Assembly (NCBI RefSeq): GCF_900115955.1
Contig: NZ_FOYL01000007.1
Location: 124,001-188,000, forward strand
Source of the DNA: Lentzea waywayandensis
GTDB taxonomy: Bacteria > Actinomycetota > Actinomycetes > Mycobacteriales > Pseudonocardiaceae
DNA length: 64,000 nt
Reading direction: 5' to 3'
The position numbers and the translations under genes are program-made. Shown in pieces: positions 52,892 to 60,931 of this stretch. The notes below the pieces were generated by a model. It made no database searches and was not told the origin of the DNA. It saw only the letters and a program-made list of their open reading frames with translations. Every line of letters begins with the position of its first letter. The first letter of the stretch is position 1.

Positions 52892-53311
52892 ATGACAGCC
52901 GATCTTTCGAATCCGGCAGCCTTCCCCATCCCGTTGCCACCCGCGTCCGCGCTCGCCCTGCTGCGGCAGGCCCACGACTCGCTCGCCGAGTCGGAGCGCA
53001 CGCCCGAACCCCCTGAGCGGTTCGCGACCGCTTACCTCGCCGCACTGCGCGCAGCCGCCGCGGTGCTCGCCTTACGTGGACGACCCCATCGCGGGCGATC
53101 GAGGCCGACCAGCGCGTGGGTGCTGCTCGGCGCGCTCGCGCCGGAGATGAGTGAGTGGGCAGCTTTCTTCGCGTCGTGGTCGTCCACACGGGCGGCCGTG
53201 CTCGCGGGGATCACCCGGCACGTCGACGCGCGCACGGCCGACGACCTGGTGCGCCAGACCCATCAGTTCGTGCTGCTCGTCGACCGCGTGATGAGCGAGG
53301 CGACGCGGTGA
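52892..53311 (+). CDS. SAV_6107-family HEPN domain protein
   Basis: 139 residues, mostly helical: LPPASALALLRQAHDSLAES, FATAYLAALRAAAAVLALRG, AWVLLGALAPEMSEWAAFFA, TADDLVRQTHQFVLLVDRVM. This fits the SAV_6107 HEPN family, which in many actinobacteria is found with SOS mutasome genes; no imuB or dnaE2 is seen here. I do not see the R-x4-6-H RNase motif typical of HEPN toxins, so it may be a binding rather than cleaving protein. AGGAGG precedes the ATG. Control by the upstream SOS box is likely. Confidence 0.82.
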   Translation: MTADLSNPAAFPIPLPPASALALLRQAHDSLAESERTPEPPERFATAYLAALRAAAAVLALRGRPHRGRSRPTSAWVLLGALAPEMSEWAAFFASWSSTRAAVLAGITRHVDARTADDLVRQTHQFVLLVDRVMSEATR

Positions 53312-54054
53312 ACTCTCTCGACATCTTGCGTCGTGAGGCGGAACTGCTCGCCATGTCCGCGATCGGCCAGCCACCGCACAAGGGCGTGCCGGCCTGTCCC
53401 GGACTGAACCTCGGGGAGACCGTGCGGCACGTCGGCGGCGGTTATCGCGGCGTGCTGGCGTGGATCAGGCTCGGCCGTGAGCCCAGGGCCGGCGAGTGGC
53501 AGGACTACCCGGCGGCGGGCGAGGACACGCTCGACTTCATGCGGTCGGGCGCGGAGGCCGTGATCGCGGAGCTTGAAGCGCACGACGAGGACGAGCCGTG
53601 CGCGACGTGGTGGCCTGACCGGCAGAACTACGGGTTCTGGCGGCGACGGCTCGCGCACGAGACGACGGTGCACCGCATGGACGTCCAGGGCGCCTCCGGC
53701 GTGGAACCCGGTGCCGTCGCCGACGAGGTCGCGATCGACGGCGTCGACGAGGTGCTCACGTTGTGGCTGGGGCACAAGCTGGACGTGCTCGGGGTGCGGG
53801 GGTCGCGGGAGAGCCTCGTGACCATCCAGGTCGAGGACCACCTGTGGCTCACGCGCTGCGGTCCGCACGGCGCGTCGGCGTGGCGCGTGGTCGACCCGGA
53901 GGACACCCACGTCGCCGACGCGCAGGTGTCGGCGAGTCCGATGACGATGTACCGCTGGCTGTGGGGACGGTTGCCCGACCGGATGGTCGAGGCGATCGGC
54001 GACCACGACGCCATCGCGCAGCTGTGGGCGCTACTGCGGCTCGCGACCAAGTAG
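53308..54054 (+). CDS. Maleylpyruvate isomerase/DinB-like family protein
   Basis: 248 residues. N-terminal mycothiol-dependent maleylpyruvate isomerase domain of the DinB fold: PACPGLNLGETVRHVGGGYR (metal His), then FWRRRLAHETTVHRMDVQGA with HxxxH metal ligands, and a C-terminal MDMPI_C-like part (WLTRCGPHGASAWRVVDPED). Probably a thiol-dependent detoxification enzyme. GTG 53308 overlaps the HEPN stop (GTGA), so it is in the SOS-controlled transcript. Its 3' end overlaps the convergent phoD-like gene by 24 bases. Confidence 0.85.
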   Translation: MNSLDILRREAELLAMSAIGQPPHKGVPACPGLNLGETVRHVGGGYRGVLAWIRLGREPRAGEWQDYPAAGEDTLDFMRSGAEAVIAELEAHDEDEPCATWWPDRQNYGFWRRRLAHETTVHRMDVQGASGVEPGAVADEVAIDGVDEVLTLWLGHKLDVLGVRGSRESLVTIQVEDHLWLTRCGPHGASAWRVVDPEDTHVADAQVSASPMTMYRWLWGRLPDRMVEAIGDHDAIAQLWALLRLATK

Positions 54055-55599
54055 GACGGACGCGGTCTCCTCGCCCGTTGCCGACAACAGCCGGTAGCGG
54101 GCGCGGCGGCCGTCGAAGTCCAGCAGCGCCACGGAGTTCCCGAAGTGCGGGCCGCTGGTCTTGCGCCAGTGCACCAGGTCCTCCGGCACGCCGGCCAGTG
54201 TCGCGAGGCGGCGGAACACCCACGAGGCCGCGCGGGACCACGACAGCCGGAACCCCGGTCGCAGGAACTTCGGCGCCTCGTTGTGGATGGGCGAGCACAC
54301 GAGCTGCGCGACCACTGCCTTGGTGGGCCTGGCGAACTCGGCCTCGGCGACGTAGCTGTGGTGGACGTCGCCGGACAGCACGCACACCGTCGCGGCGCCG
54401 TTGCCCGCGGCCTTCTCGATCATCCGCGAGAGCCGGTCGAACGACTCCCGGAACGCCGGCCAGTGCTCCAGGTCGACCGCCTGCCTGATCCCTTCGGCGG
54501 CCTTGCCCTGCCAGCCCGGTTTGCGCGCGCCGATCTCGTTGAGGGACTGGAAGTGACTGAGCGCGTGCGGCATCAGCCACGGCAGCGACGAGCCGATCAG
54601 CAGGTGGTCGATGTCGTCGCCGTCGGTGTTCCGCTCGATCCACTCAAACTCGGCGTCGCTGACCATCTGCCGCTTGCCCTCGTCGAGGATGCGGCCCGAG
54701 CGCGTGTCGACCATGAGCAGCCGGACGCGGCCGAAGTCGCGGCGGAAGCTCCACCACGTCGACTTGCGGCCCTCCACCTCCCTGTCCGCCTCCTCGGCGA
54801 ACTCCTCCAGCAACGGCAGCACGTCCGTGTCCTGGGCCTTCACCTTGGCGTACAAGGGATCCCGCGCGAGCTCGTTCGGGCCGAGGTTGCCCAAGTGCTG
54901 ATAGACCCAGTACGAGGAGAGGGCGCCGCGGATCCTGTCGCGCCACCACGGCTTGTCCGCCATCTCCGCGCGCCACACCGCGGACGTGTTCCAGTCGTCG
55001 CGCACGTCGTGGTCGTCGAAGATCATCGCCGTCGGCACGACCGACAGCAGCCAGCGGATCTCGGGGTCGCCCCAGGTCTCGTGGTAGAGGCGGGCATACT
55101 CGCCGAAGTGCACGACCTCGCCGTCGGGCTCCTCCGTGCCCTGCCTGCGATCACGCAGCCACTGCTTGGTGGCCTCGGTGGGTTCGTCGGCGTAGACCTG
55201 GTCTCCCAGCAGGACAAGCGCCTGCGGCCACTCGTCCTCGGACGTCTCCATGAGCCGTTGCGCGAACGCGTCGAGGGCGTCGGGCCCGACCGGCTGGGTC
55301 GGCGCGGCACGGCACGACCCGAAGGCGATCCGGCGGACCTCACCGGTGCGGATGACCGGCGTCGGGAACCCGCTGCCGGGTTCCGGCCAGACCGTCTCGC
55401 CGTCGAGCCTGACGTCGTATTCCGTGCGCGGGCCGAGGTTCTCGAGTCTGACGAGCGCGAAGTGCTGCCGGCCGGCCTGGAACGTGCGCGCGATGTGCCC
55501 GGCGATCACGACCTCGCACGAGGCGTCGGTCTCGACCCACACCGTCGCGGACGATTCGTCGACATGCCTCAGGAGCGGTCCGAGCACCAGCTTCGCCAC
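54031..55599 (-). CDS. PhoD-like alkaline phosphatase family protein
   Basis: 522 residues. N-terminal Ig-like domain (GPLLRHVDESSATVWVETDA) and a metallophosphatase domain: IAFGSCRAAPTQPVGPDAL, ALVLLGDQVYADEPTEATKQ, TAMIFDDHDVRDDWN, LLIGSSLPWLMPHALSHFQS and VCVLSGDVHHSYVAEAEFA supply the metal-binding Asp, Asn and His residues. Unlike classical PhoD it has no Tat signal, so it is likely intracellular and the substrate is uncertain. Start GTG 55599; 24 bases separate it from the divergent VOC gene. Confidence 0.88.
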   Translation of the reverse strand: MAKLVLGPLLRHVDESSATVWVETDASCEVVIAGHIARTFQAGRQHFALVRLENLGPRTEYDVRLDGETVWPEPGSGFPTPVIRTGEVRRIAFGSCRAAPTQPVGPDALDAFAQRLMETSEDEWPQALVLLGDQVYADEPTEATKQWLRDRRQGTEEPDGEVVHFGEYARLYHETWGDPEIRWLLSVVPTAMIFDDHDVRDDWNTSAVWRAEMADKPWWRDRIRGALSSYWVYQHLGNLGPNELARDPLYAKVKAQDTDVLPLLEEFAEEADREVEGRKSTWWSFRRDFGRVRLLMVDTRSGRILDEGKRQMVSDAEFEWIERNTDGDDIDHLLIGSSLPWLMPHALSHFQSLNEIGARKPGWQGKAAEGIRQAVDLEHWPAFRESFDRLSRMIEKAAGNGAATVCVLSGDVHHSYVAEAEFARPTKAVVAQLVCSPIHNEAPKFLRPGFRLSWSRAASWVFRRLATLAGVPEDLVHWRKTSGPHFGNSVALLDFDGRRARYRLLSATGEETASVLLGREPQ

Positions 55600-55623
55600 G
55601 CGCGAGACAGTACCCTCGTACGC

Positions 55624-56118
55624 GTGGAAATCACGTTCGAGGCAGCGGATCCCCCGGCCCTGGCCGCGTTCTGGTCCGAGTTCGCCGGTGACGAGCTCGA
55701 GCTGACGTTCGTGTGGAGTGACGCGCCGAAGATCGAGAAGAACCGGGTGCACATCGACCTGGCCTCGTCGTCGCCCGAACACCAGGCGGACATCGTGGCG
55801 CGCGCGTTGAAGCTCGGCGCCGAACTCGCCGACGTCGGTCAGACCGACGTGCCGTGGGTGGTGCTGCGCGATCCGCAGGGCAACGAGTTCTGCGTCCTCG
55901 AACCCCGCCACGAATATCCCGGCGTGATCGCCGCCGTCGTCGTCGACTCGCGTGATCCGCTGGCGTCGGCCCAGGCGACCGGGCATCCGGTGGTGCGCAG
56001 CGGGGACGGCTTCGCCTCGGTCCGGCCCGAGCCGGGTCCGTGGCTCGAGTTCGTGCGGACCGATGACGCGGAGCCGATCACGAACCGCGTGCGCGTCCGG
56101 TGGGCCGATCCGGCGTAA
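55624..56118 (+). CDS. VOC (glyoxalase/bleomycin-resistance fold) protein
   Basis: 164 residues. EITFEAADPPALAAFWSEFA, NRVHIDLASSSPEHQADIVA, PWVVLRDPQGNEFCVLEPRH match a VOC module of the glyoxalase-like domain type common in actinomycetes; the last 50 residues repeat part of the fold (VVVDSRDPLASAQATGHPVV, PGPWLEFVRTDD). It could bind a metal through His and Glu, but the substrate is unknown. Starts at GTG 55624 with no clear ribosome binding site, so it may be leaderless. Confidence 0.82.
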   Translation: MEITFEAADPPALAAFWSEFAGDELELTFVWSDAPKIEKNRVHIDLASSSPEHQADIVARALKLGAELADVGQTDVPWVVLRDPQGNEFCVLEPRHEYPGVIAAVVVDSRDPLASAQATGHPVVRSGDGFASVRPEPGPWLEFVRTDDAEPITNRVRVRWADPA

Positions 56119-56141
56119 CGGGTCGAAAGAAGGCCCGCGAG

Positions 56142-56242
56142 GCGCTCAGCGGATCAAGGACGCCGAACCGTTCGACAACAGCCTCACGGACACCGGCTTC
56201 GACGTCTCGATGTTCCGCCCGCGCCGCACCGGCACCCACTGA
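56142..56242 (+). pseudogene. Possible 3' remnant of a gene
   Basis: One frame reads QRIKDAEPFDNSLTDTGF, DVSMFRPRRTGTH and stops at 56242. It has protein-like composition, unlike the Arg/Pro-rich shadow frames around it, but there is no start codon after the VOC stop. Its TGA runs straight into TATCCGATATATCAG, the same geometry as the SMP-30 gene end at 4820. It may be the end of a decayed gene; I do not recognise a family. Confidence 0.3.
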
Positions 56243-56257
56243 TATCCGATATATCAG
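56240..56257. repeat. GATATATC-family motif beside hairpin copy D
   Basis: TGATATCCGATATATCAG; the core CCGATATATCAG spans 56246-56257. Sixteen of its first seventeen bases match the copy at 4818-4834. Confidence 0.65.
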
Positions 56258-56278
56258 CCCCCTCGCCACACCGGCTTG

Positions 56279-56318
56279 TGCAAAAGACGTTTGCGGACGT
56301 CCGCAAACGTCTTTTGCA
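56279..56318. repeat. Hairpin repeat copy D, 40-base perfect palindrome
   Basis: TGCAAAAGACGTTTGCGGAC is followed at once by its exact reverse complement, with no loop. It lies between the convergent VOC and DUF885 genes, so it may terminate both, and shares TTTGCGGACGTC and the outer CTTTTGC with copy C. The 246-base gap 56119-56364 otherwise holds only the motif and the possible remnant. Confidence 0.75.
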
Positions 56319-56364
56319 TAAGGGTGGATCGGCGCAGTTCAGAAGGTTGCGCGGCGGGCGTGGA

Positions 56365-58017
56365 TCAGAGGGCGGCCAACCGTTCACGAAGGGTGTCGAG
56401 GCCCATCGCGCCCATCTCCAGGGCCTCCTTGTGGAAGCGCTTGAGGTCGAAGTCGGCGCCCTTGCGGGTGCGTGCGTCCTCGCGGGCGGCGAGCCACAGG
56501 CGCTCGCCGATCTTGTACGCCGGTGCCTGGCCCGGCCAGCCGAGGTAGCGGTCGATCTCGTCGCGGATGTGGGCGGGTTCCGAGAGCGTCCTGGTCATCA
56601 TGAACTCCAGGCCGAGCTCGGGCGTCCAGCGCTCGCCGGGGTGGAAGCCGGTGCCGGCCGGGATCTCCAGCTCCAGGTGCATGCCGATGTCGATGATCAC
56701 GCGGGCCGCGCGGAACAGGTGCGCGTCGAGCATGCCGAGCAGGTCGCCGTCGTCGTCGAGGTAGCCGAGTTCGCGCATGAGGCGTTCCGCGTAGAGCGCC
56801 CAGCCCTCTCCGTGGCCCGAGACCCAGCACATCAGGCGCTGGAAGTCGTTCAGCGTCTCCGACTGGTACACGGCCGTCGCGCACTGGAGGTGATGGCCCG
56901 GCACGCCCTCGTGGTAGACCGTCGAGGTCTCGCGCCACGTCGGGAACACCGACTTGCCCTCGGCGATCGACCACCACATGCGGCCGGGCCGGGAGAAGTC
57001 CGCGGTCGGCGGCGTGTAGTAGGCGCCGACGGCACCGCCGGGCGGGGCGATCTTGCACTCGAGGCTCATCAGCGCGTCCGGCAGGTCGAAGTGCACGTCG
57101 CGCAGGTCGAGCAGGGCCTTGTCGGACAGTTCCTGCATCCACGTCTGCAGGCCGTCCTGGCCGTGCACCTGGTAGCGCGGGTGCTCGTCGAGGAACGCCG
57201 CGGTCTCCGCCAGCGAAGCGCCCGGCTTGAGCCGCGCGGCCACCTTCTTCATCTCGGCCTCGATGCCGAGGAACTCCTCCCAGCCCCACGCGTAGGCCTC
57301 GGCCAGGTCGAGCCGCGACCCGGTGAAGTAGCGCGAGCCGAGGCGGTAGCGCTCCTCGCCGACCGCGTCCTTCTGCGGTGCTTGCGGGGCCAGCGTCGTG
57401 CGCAGGAACGAAGCGAAGTCCGCGTAGGCGGCGGCAGCGGCGGTGGCGCCGGCGTCGAGAGAGGAACGCACCGAGCCGTCCACGTCTGCGGACGCGGCGA
57501 ACGGACCGAAGAAGGTCGTCGCGAAGGTGTCGCACTGCTTGGCGACCTGAGTGACCTGACGGATCGCGGAGACGTGTCCGCGGGAAGCGGCGTGTGAGAG
57601 AGAGGCGCGCAGGCCGTCGAGAGCGGCGGGCACGGCGGAGAGACGACGGCCGATCGTGGCCCACTGTTCCGGCGTGTCGGTCGGCATCTGGTCGAAGATG
57701 TCGCGCACCGACTGGATCGGGCTCGCGATGACGTTCAGCGAGGACTCGGTCTCACCGGCCTCGTACAGCTCGTGCTCCAGGCCCGTCCGTTCCAGGAAGA
57801 CGGCGCGTGCCGCCTCCTCCGAGGCATCCGCGGGCTGTGCGGCGGTGATGGCGGCGAGAGCGCGGACGGCGAGTTCGTCGCGCGCCGCGTGCCCTTCCGG
57901 AGAGAGGTCCGTCAGCTGGTCATCGGCTCCCGCGAAGCCCAGACTGGTGGCGGTGATGGGGTCCAGCGCCACGTAGTCGCTGACGAATTTGTTGCTGATT
58001 TCGTGCACGGATGCCAT
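56365..58017 (-). CDS. DUF885 family putative zinc peptidase
   Basis: 550 residues, predicted cytoplasmic. The zinc-site motif is YHEGVPGHHLQCATAV (HExxxxH-like, in the order HEGVPGHH), with downstream Glu in SGHGEGWALYAERLMRELGY, as in the DUF885 peptidase-like family. N-terminal segments VSDYVALDPITATSLGFAG and LERTGLEHELYEAGETESSL are also typical. A dipeptidase or carboxypeptidase role is likely but unproven. ATG 58017. Confidence 0.87.
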   Translation of the reverse strand: MASVHEISNKFVSDYVALDPITATSLGFAGADDQLTDLSPEGHAARDELAVRALAAITAAQPADASEEAARAVFLERTGLEHELYEAGETESSLNVIASPIQSVRDIFDQMPTDTPEQWATIGRRLSAVPAALDGLRASLSHAASRGHVSAIRQVTQVAKQCDTFATTFFGPFAASADVDGSVRSSLDAGATAAAAAYADFASFLRTTLAPQAPQKDAVGEERYRLGSRYFTGSRLDLAEAYAWGWEEFLGIEAEMKKVAARLKPGASLAETAAFLDEHPRYQVHGQDGLQTWMQELSDKALLDLRDVHFDLPDALMSLECKIAPPGGAVGAYYTPPTADFSRPGRMWWSIAEGKSVFPTWRETSTVYHEGVPGHHLQCATAVYQSETLNDFQRLMCWVSGHGEGWALYAERLMRELGYLDDDGDLLGMLDAHLFRAARVIIDIGMHLELEIPAGTGFHPGERWTPELGLEFMMTRTLSEPAHIRDEIDRYLGWPGQAPAYKIGERLWLAAREDARTRKGADFDLKRFHKEALEMGAMGLDTLRERLAAL

Positions 58018-58124
58018 GTTTCGAGACGCTACCTCGCGCCCCTCCACACCAAAAGGTAGTTAGTCAAGCTCACGACCTTCGGAGGGGACCTGCGTCGTTT
58101 GGGCCGTGCTGGCAGGATGTCCGC

Positions 58125-58778
58125 GTGCGTCGTTCCCGGGCACTTCTGCTGCCGGTCTTCTTGCTGCTCACCCTGTTTTCGTTGAGCGGCTGCGTTCGCG
58201 TGTACGCCGCCATGGCCGTGTCGGACGACGACCGCATCTCCGGCGAGATCGTCGCGGCCACGCCACCGACCCAGGACAACGACCCCGGACCACAGCTCAA
58301 GGTGCCGCCGGAGCTCGCGAGCCGCGTCACCACCAAGCCGTACCGGGTGGAGTCGTACGCGGGCACGCAGCTGTTCTTCAACGGCCTGTCGTTCGACGAG
58401 ATGCGGACGCTGTCGACGTCCACCAGCTCGTCGAACAGCCGCTACAGCCTCAGCTTCCGCCGGTCGGGTGATCTTGTCACGCTGTCGGGGTCGGTCGACC
58501 TGACCCAGGTTCCGGTGGAACGCGCGGACATCCAGGTGAAGGTCAGCTTCCCCGGCAAGATCGTGAACACCAACGGCCGCGAGGAGGAGAACAACACGAT
58601 CGCGTGGTCTCCGAAACCCGGTCAGGCGTCGATGCTGCAGGCCACCGTGCAGTACGCGGGCGAGAACTCCAGCTCGTTCTTCGGCTGGGCGCTGCTGGTC
58701 GCCGGGCTCACCGGCGGTGCCGCGCTGATCGTCGTCGTGCTCGCCCTCATCGCGCACAAGCGCAACGTCACGCTCTAA
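58125..58778 (+). CDS. LppM-family lipoprotein (DUF3153)
   Basis: 217 residues. Signal LLLPVFLLLTLFSLSGCVRV with lipobox LSGC; mature domain YRVESYAGTQLFFNGLSFDE and LVTLSGSVDLTQVPVERADI fit the LppM/DUF3153 domain; a C-terminal helix (WALLVAGLTGGAALIVVVLA) anchors it again. It corresponds in position to lppM (Rv2171), which in M. tuberculosis affects phagocytosis. Start GTG 58125. Its end overlaps the convergent metF by 4 bases. Confidence 0.85.
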   Translation: MRRSRALLLPVFLLLTLFSLSGCVRVYAAMAVSDDDRISGEIVAATPPTQDNDPGPQLKVPPELASRVTTKPYRVESYAGTQLFFNGLSFDEMRTLSTSTSSSNSRYSLSFRRSGDLVTLSGSVDLTQVPVERADIQVKVSFPGKIVNTNGREEENNTIAWSPKPGQASMLQATVQYAGENSSSFFGWALLVAGLTGGAALIVVVLALIAHKRNVTL

Positions 58779-59656
58779 GCGCGCGTCACCAGGCCCAGGC
58801 GCCCCAGCACTTCCTTCGTCGCCTTGGACCTGTTCATCGTGTAGAAGTGCAGCGCGGGAACGCCCTCGTCGAGCAGCCGCTGACACATCTCGGTCGCGAT
58901 GTCGATGCCGGTCGCCCGGAACCCCGCGACGTCGTCCGCGTACGGCTCCAACCGGCGCGAGACGTCGAGCGGCAGGTCGGCGCCGGACAGCTCCACGATC
59001 TTGGCCAGGCCGCGCGGCGAGAGCATCGGCATGATTCCAGGCAGGATCGCCGCGGAACAGCCCGCGTCCGCCACCCGGTCCCGCATCCGCAGGAACGGCT
59101 CCGGCGCGTGGAACAGCTGGGCCACCGCGTAGTCCGCGCCCGCGTCGAGCTTGCGCAGCAGGAACTTCAGGTCGGTGTCGAGGTCGCCGGAGCGCGGGTG
59201 CCCGTACGGGAACGCCGCCACGCCCACGCAGAAGTCGCCGAGCTCGCGGACCAGACGCACCAGCTCGTCGGCGTAGTTCAGGCCCTCCGGGTGCGCGACC
59301 CACTCGCCCATCGGGTCGCCGGGAGGGTCGCCGCGCAGCGCGAGGATGTTGCGCACGCCGATGGCCGCGTACCAGCCGATCACGTTGCGCAGCTCGGCCA
59401 CCGAGTGCTCGACGGCGGTGAGGTGCGCGACGGGAAGCAGTGTCGTCTCCTGCGCGATGCGGCCGGTGGCGCGGATCGTGCGGTCCCGGCGCGACCCGCC
59501 GGCGCCGTAGGTGATCGACACGAACGCCGGGTCGAGGCCTTCCAGCTCGCGGACGGCCTTCCAGAGGATCTTCTCGTCCTCCGCGTCCCGAGGCGGCAGG
59601 AACTCCACCGAGAACTTGGGTGACTCTCCCCGGAGCCGCTCCACCACCGACGTCAT
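58775..59656 (-). CDS. metF: Methylenetetrahydrofolate reductase
   Basis: 293-residue FAD-dependent TIM barrel reducing 5,10-methylene-THF to 5-methyl-THF for methionine synthesis. FSVEFLPPRDAEDEKILWKA (catalytic Glu), PAFVSITYGAGGSRRDRTIR, NILALRGDPPGDPMGEW and GADYAVAQLFHAPEPFLRMR are typical. It occupies the Rv2172c position; the M. tuberculosis protein is only distantly MetF-like, so methylene-THF specificity is likely but not certain. Confidence 0.88.
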   Translation of the reverse strand: MTSVVERLRGESPKFSVEFLPPRDAEDEKILWKAVRELEGLDPAFVSITYGAGGSRRDRTIRATGRIAQETTLLPVAHLTAVEHSVAELRNVIGWYAAIGVRNILALRGDPPGDPMGEWVAHPEGLNYADELVRLVRELGDFCVGVAAFPYGHPRSGDLDTDLKFLLRKLDAGADYAVAQLFHAPEPFLRMRDRVADAGCSAAILPGIMPMLSPRGLAKIVELSGADLPLDVSRRLEPYADDVAGFRATGIDIATEMCQRLLDEGVPALHFYTMNRSKATKEVLGRLGLVTRA

Positions 59657-59760
59657 AGGACCAACCCTAGTGGGTCTTCCGCTAGGTGAGACTCCAGCTC
59701 ACCATGTGGTACGCGGGCCCCGGCATGCGGGTGGTCCCGGACACAGCGGACCATGGACGT

Positions 59761-60828
59761 GTGTCCCACCACCCCATCGACGTCGCGTTGCCCCAGCACG
59801 TCGAAGCAGCACTGACCACCTATCTGGCCTCCCGGCGCGCGTCCGGGGAGGCGATGGACCCGAGCTTCGCGAGCGCGGTGGACGCGCTCTCCGATTTCGT
59901 GCTGGGCGGCGGCAAGCGCATCCGCCCGACCTACGCGTGGTGGGGCTGGCGAGCGGCCGGCGGCGACCCCGACGGTGAGCTCGCGGACGAGGTGCTCACG
60001 GCGGTCAGCTCGCTGGAGCTGATCCAGGCGTGCGCGCTGATCCACGACGACCTGATGGACGCCTCGTCGGTGCGCCGGGGCAAGCCGACCGTGCACATCG
60101 CGTTCGGCGCGCGGCACCGCGAGCAGGGCTGGCTCGGTTCGTCGGAGCGCTTCGGCATGTCGGCGGCGGTGCTGATCGGTGACGTCGCGCTGGCGTGGGC
60201 GGACGACATGCTCTTCGCCGCCGGGCTGCCGTCGGAGGTGCTGCGCCGGATGAGCGAACCGTGGCGGGACATGCGCACCGAGATGCTCGCGGGCCAGTAC
60301 CTCGACGTGCTGACGCAGGCGCGGGGCGACTCGTCCGCGGACGCCGCGCTGCGCATCGACCGGCTCAAGACCGCCGCCTACACCGTCGAACGGCCGCTGC
60401 ACATGGGTGCGGCGATGGCGGGCGGCTCGCCCGAGCTGATCGACGGCCTGCGCGCGTTCGGTGCCGACATCGGCGTCGCGTTCCAGCTGCGCGACGACCT
60501 GCTCGGCGTGTTCGGCGACCCCGAGGTCACCGGCAAGCCCGCGGGCGACGACCTCGCCGAGGGCAAGCGCACGCTGCTCGTCGCGCTCGGCATGCAGTTC
60601 GGCGCCGATATATTGGATATCGCCCTGGGCAAGCCCGATCTCGACCTCGACACCGTCGAAGAGGTCCGGCGCACGCTCGTGAAGGTCGGCGCCGTCGACG
60701 CCGTCGAGGAACGCATCGAGGAGCTGACGAAGAGCGCGCTGGCCGCCCTCGACGCCGCTCCCGTGGCCGAACCGGCCGCCGCCAAGCTCGCCGGCCTCGC
60801 GATCAGCTCCACCAAGCGCGCGTTCTGA
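59761..60828 (+). CDS. idsA2: Polyprenyl diphosphate synthase
   Basis: 355 residues. First aspartate-rich motif LIQACALIHDDLMDASSVRR, second FQLRDDLLGVFGDPEVTGKP, with GGGKRIRPTYAWWGWRAAGG (IPP-binding Lys/Arg). Makes a short-chain prenyl diphosphate, probably farnesyl- or geranylgeranyl-PP. GTG 59761 gives a length like IdsA2 (Rv2173); earlier starts at 59686, 59704 and 59725 are possible. A phytoene synthase two genes downstream could use its product. A GATATATC-family motif lies at 60605-60616 in the coding sequence. Confidence 0.9.
   Translation: MSHHPIDVALPQHVEAALTTYLASRRASGEAMDPSFASAVDALSDFVLGGGKRIRPTYAWWGWRAAGGDPDGELADEVLTAVSSLELIQACALIHDDLMDASSVRRGKPTVHIAFGARHREQGWLGSSERFGMSAAVLIGDVALAWADDMLFAAGLPSEVLRRMSEPWRDMRTEMLAGQYLDVLTQARGDSSADAALRIDRLKTAAYTVERPLHMGAAMAGGSPELIDGLRAFGADIGVAFQLRDDLLGVFGDPEVTGKPAGDDLAEGKRTLLVALGMQFGADILDIALGKPDLDLDTVEEVRRTLVKVGAVDAVEERIEELTKSALAALDAAPVAEPAAAKLAGLAISSTKRAF
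60605..60621. repeat. GATATATC-family motif inside idsA2
   Basis: CCGATATATTGGATATC; read on the minus strand it is GATATCCAATATATCGG, intermediate between the extended copies at 4819 and 51532. Confidence 0.6.
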
Positions 60829-60931
60829 AGTTGATCACATTTCCCGGGCGGACGGCTTGATTAAGTCCACGTGACCAGTGTGGCCCGTTGCTTGCCGACG
60901 CTTCAGCGCCTTGTGCAACGATGTTCGGGCG

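Noticed and set aside
54145-56118. 657-codon plus-strand frame over the PhoD-like gene
   Set aside because: Only its last 164 codons (VOC protein) look real; the rest is an antisense shadow of the phosphatase.
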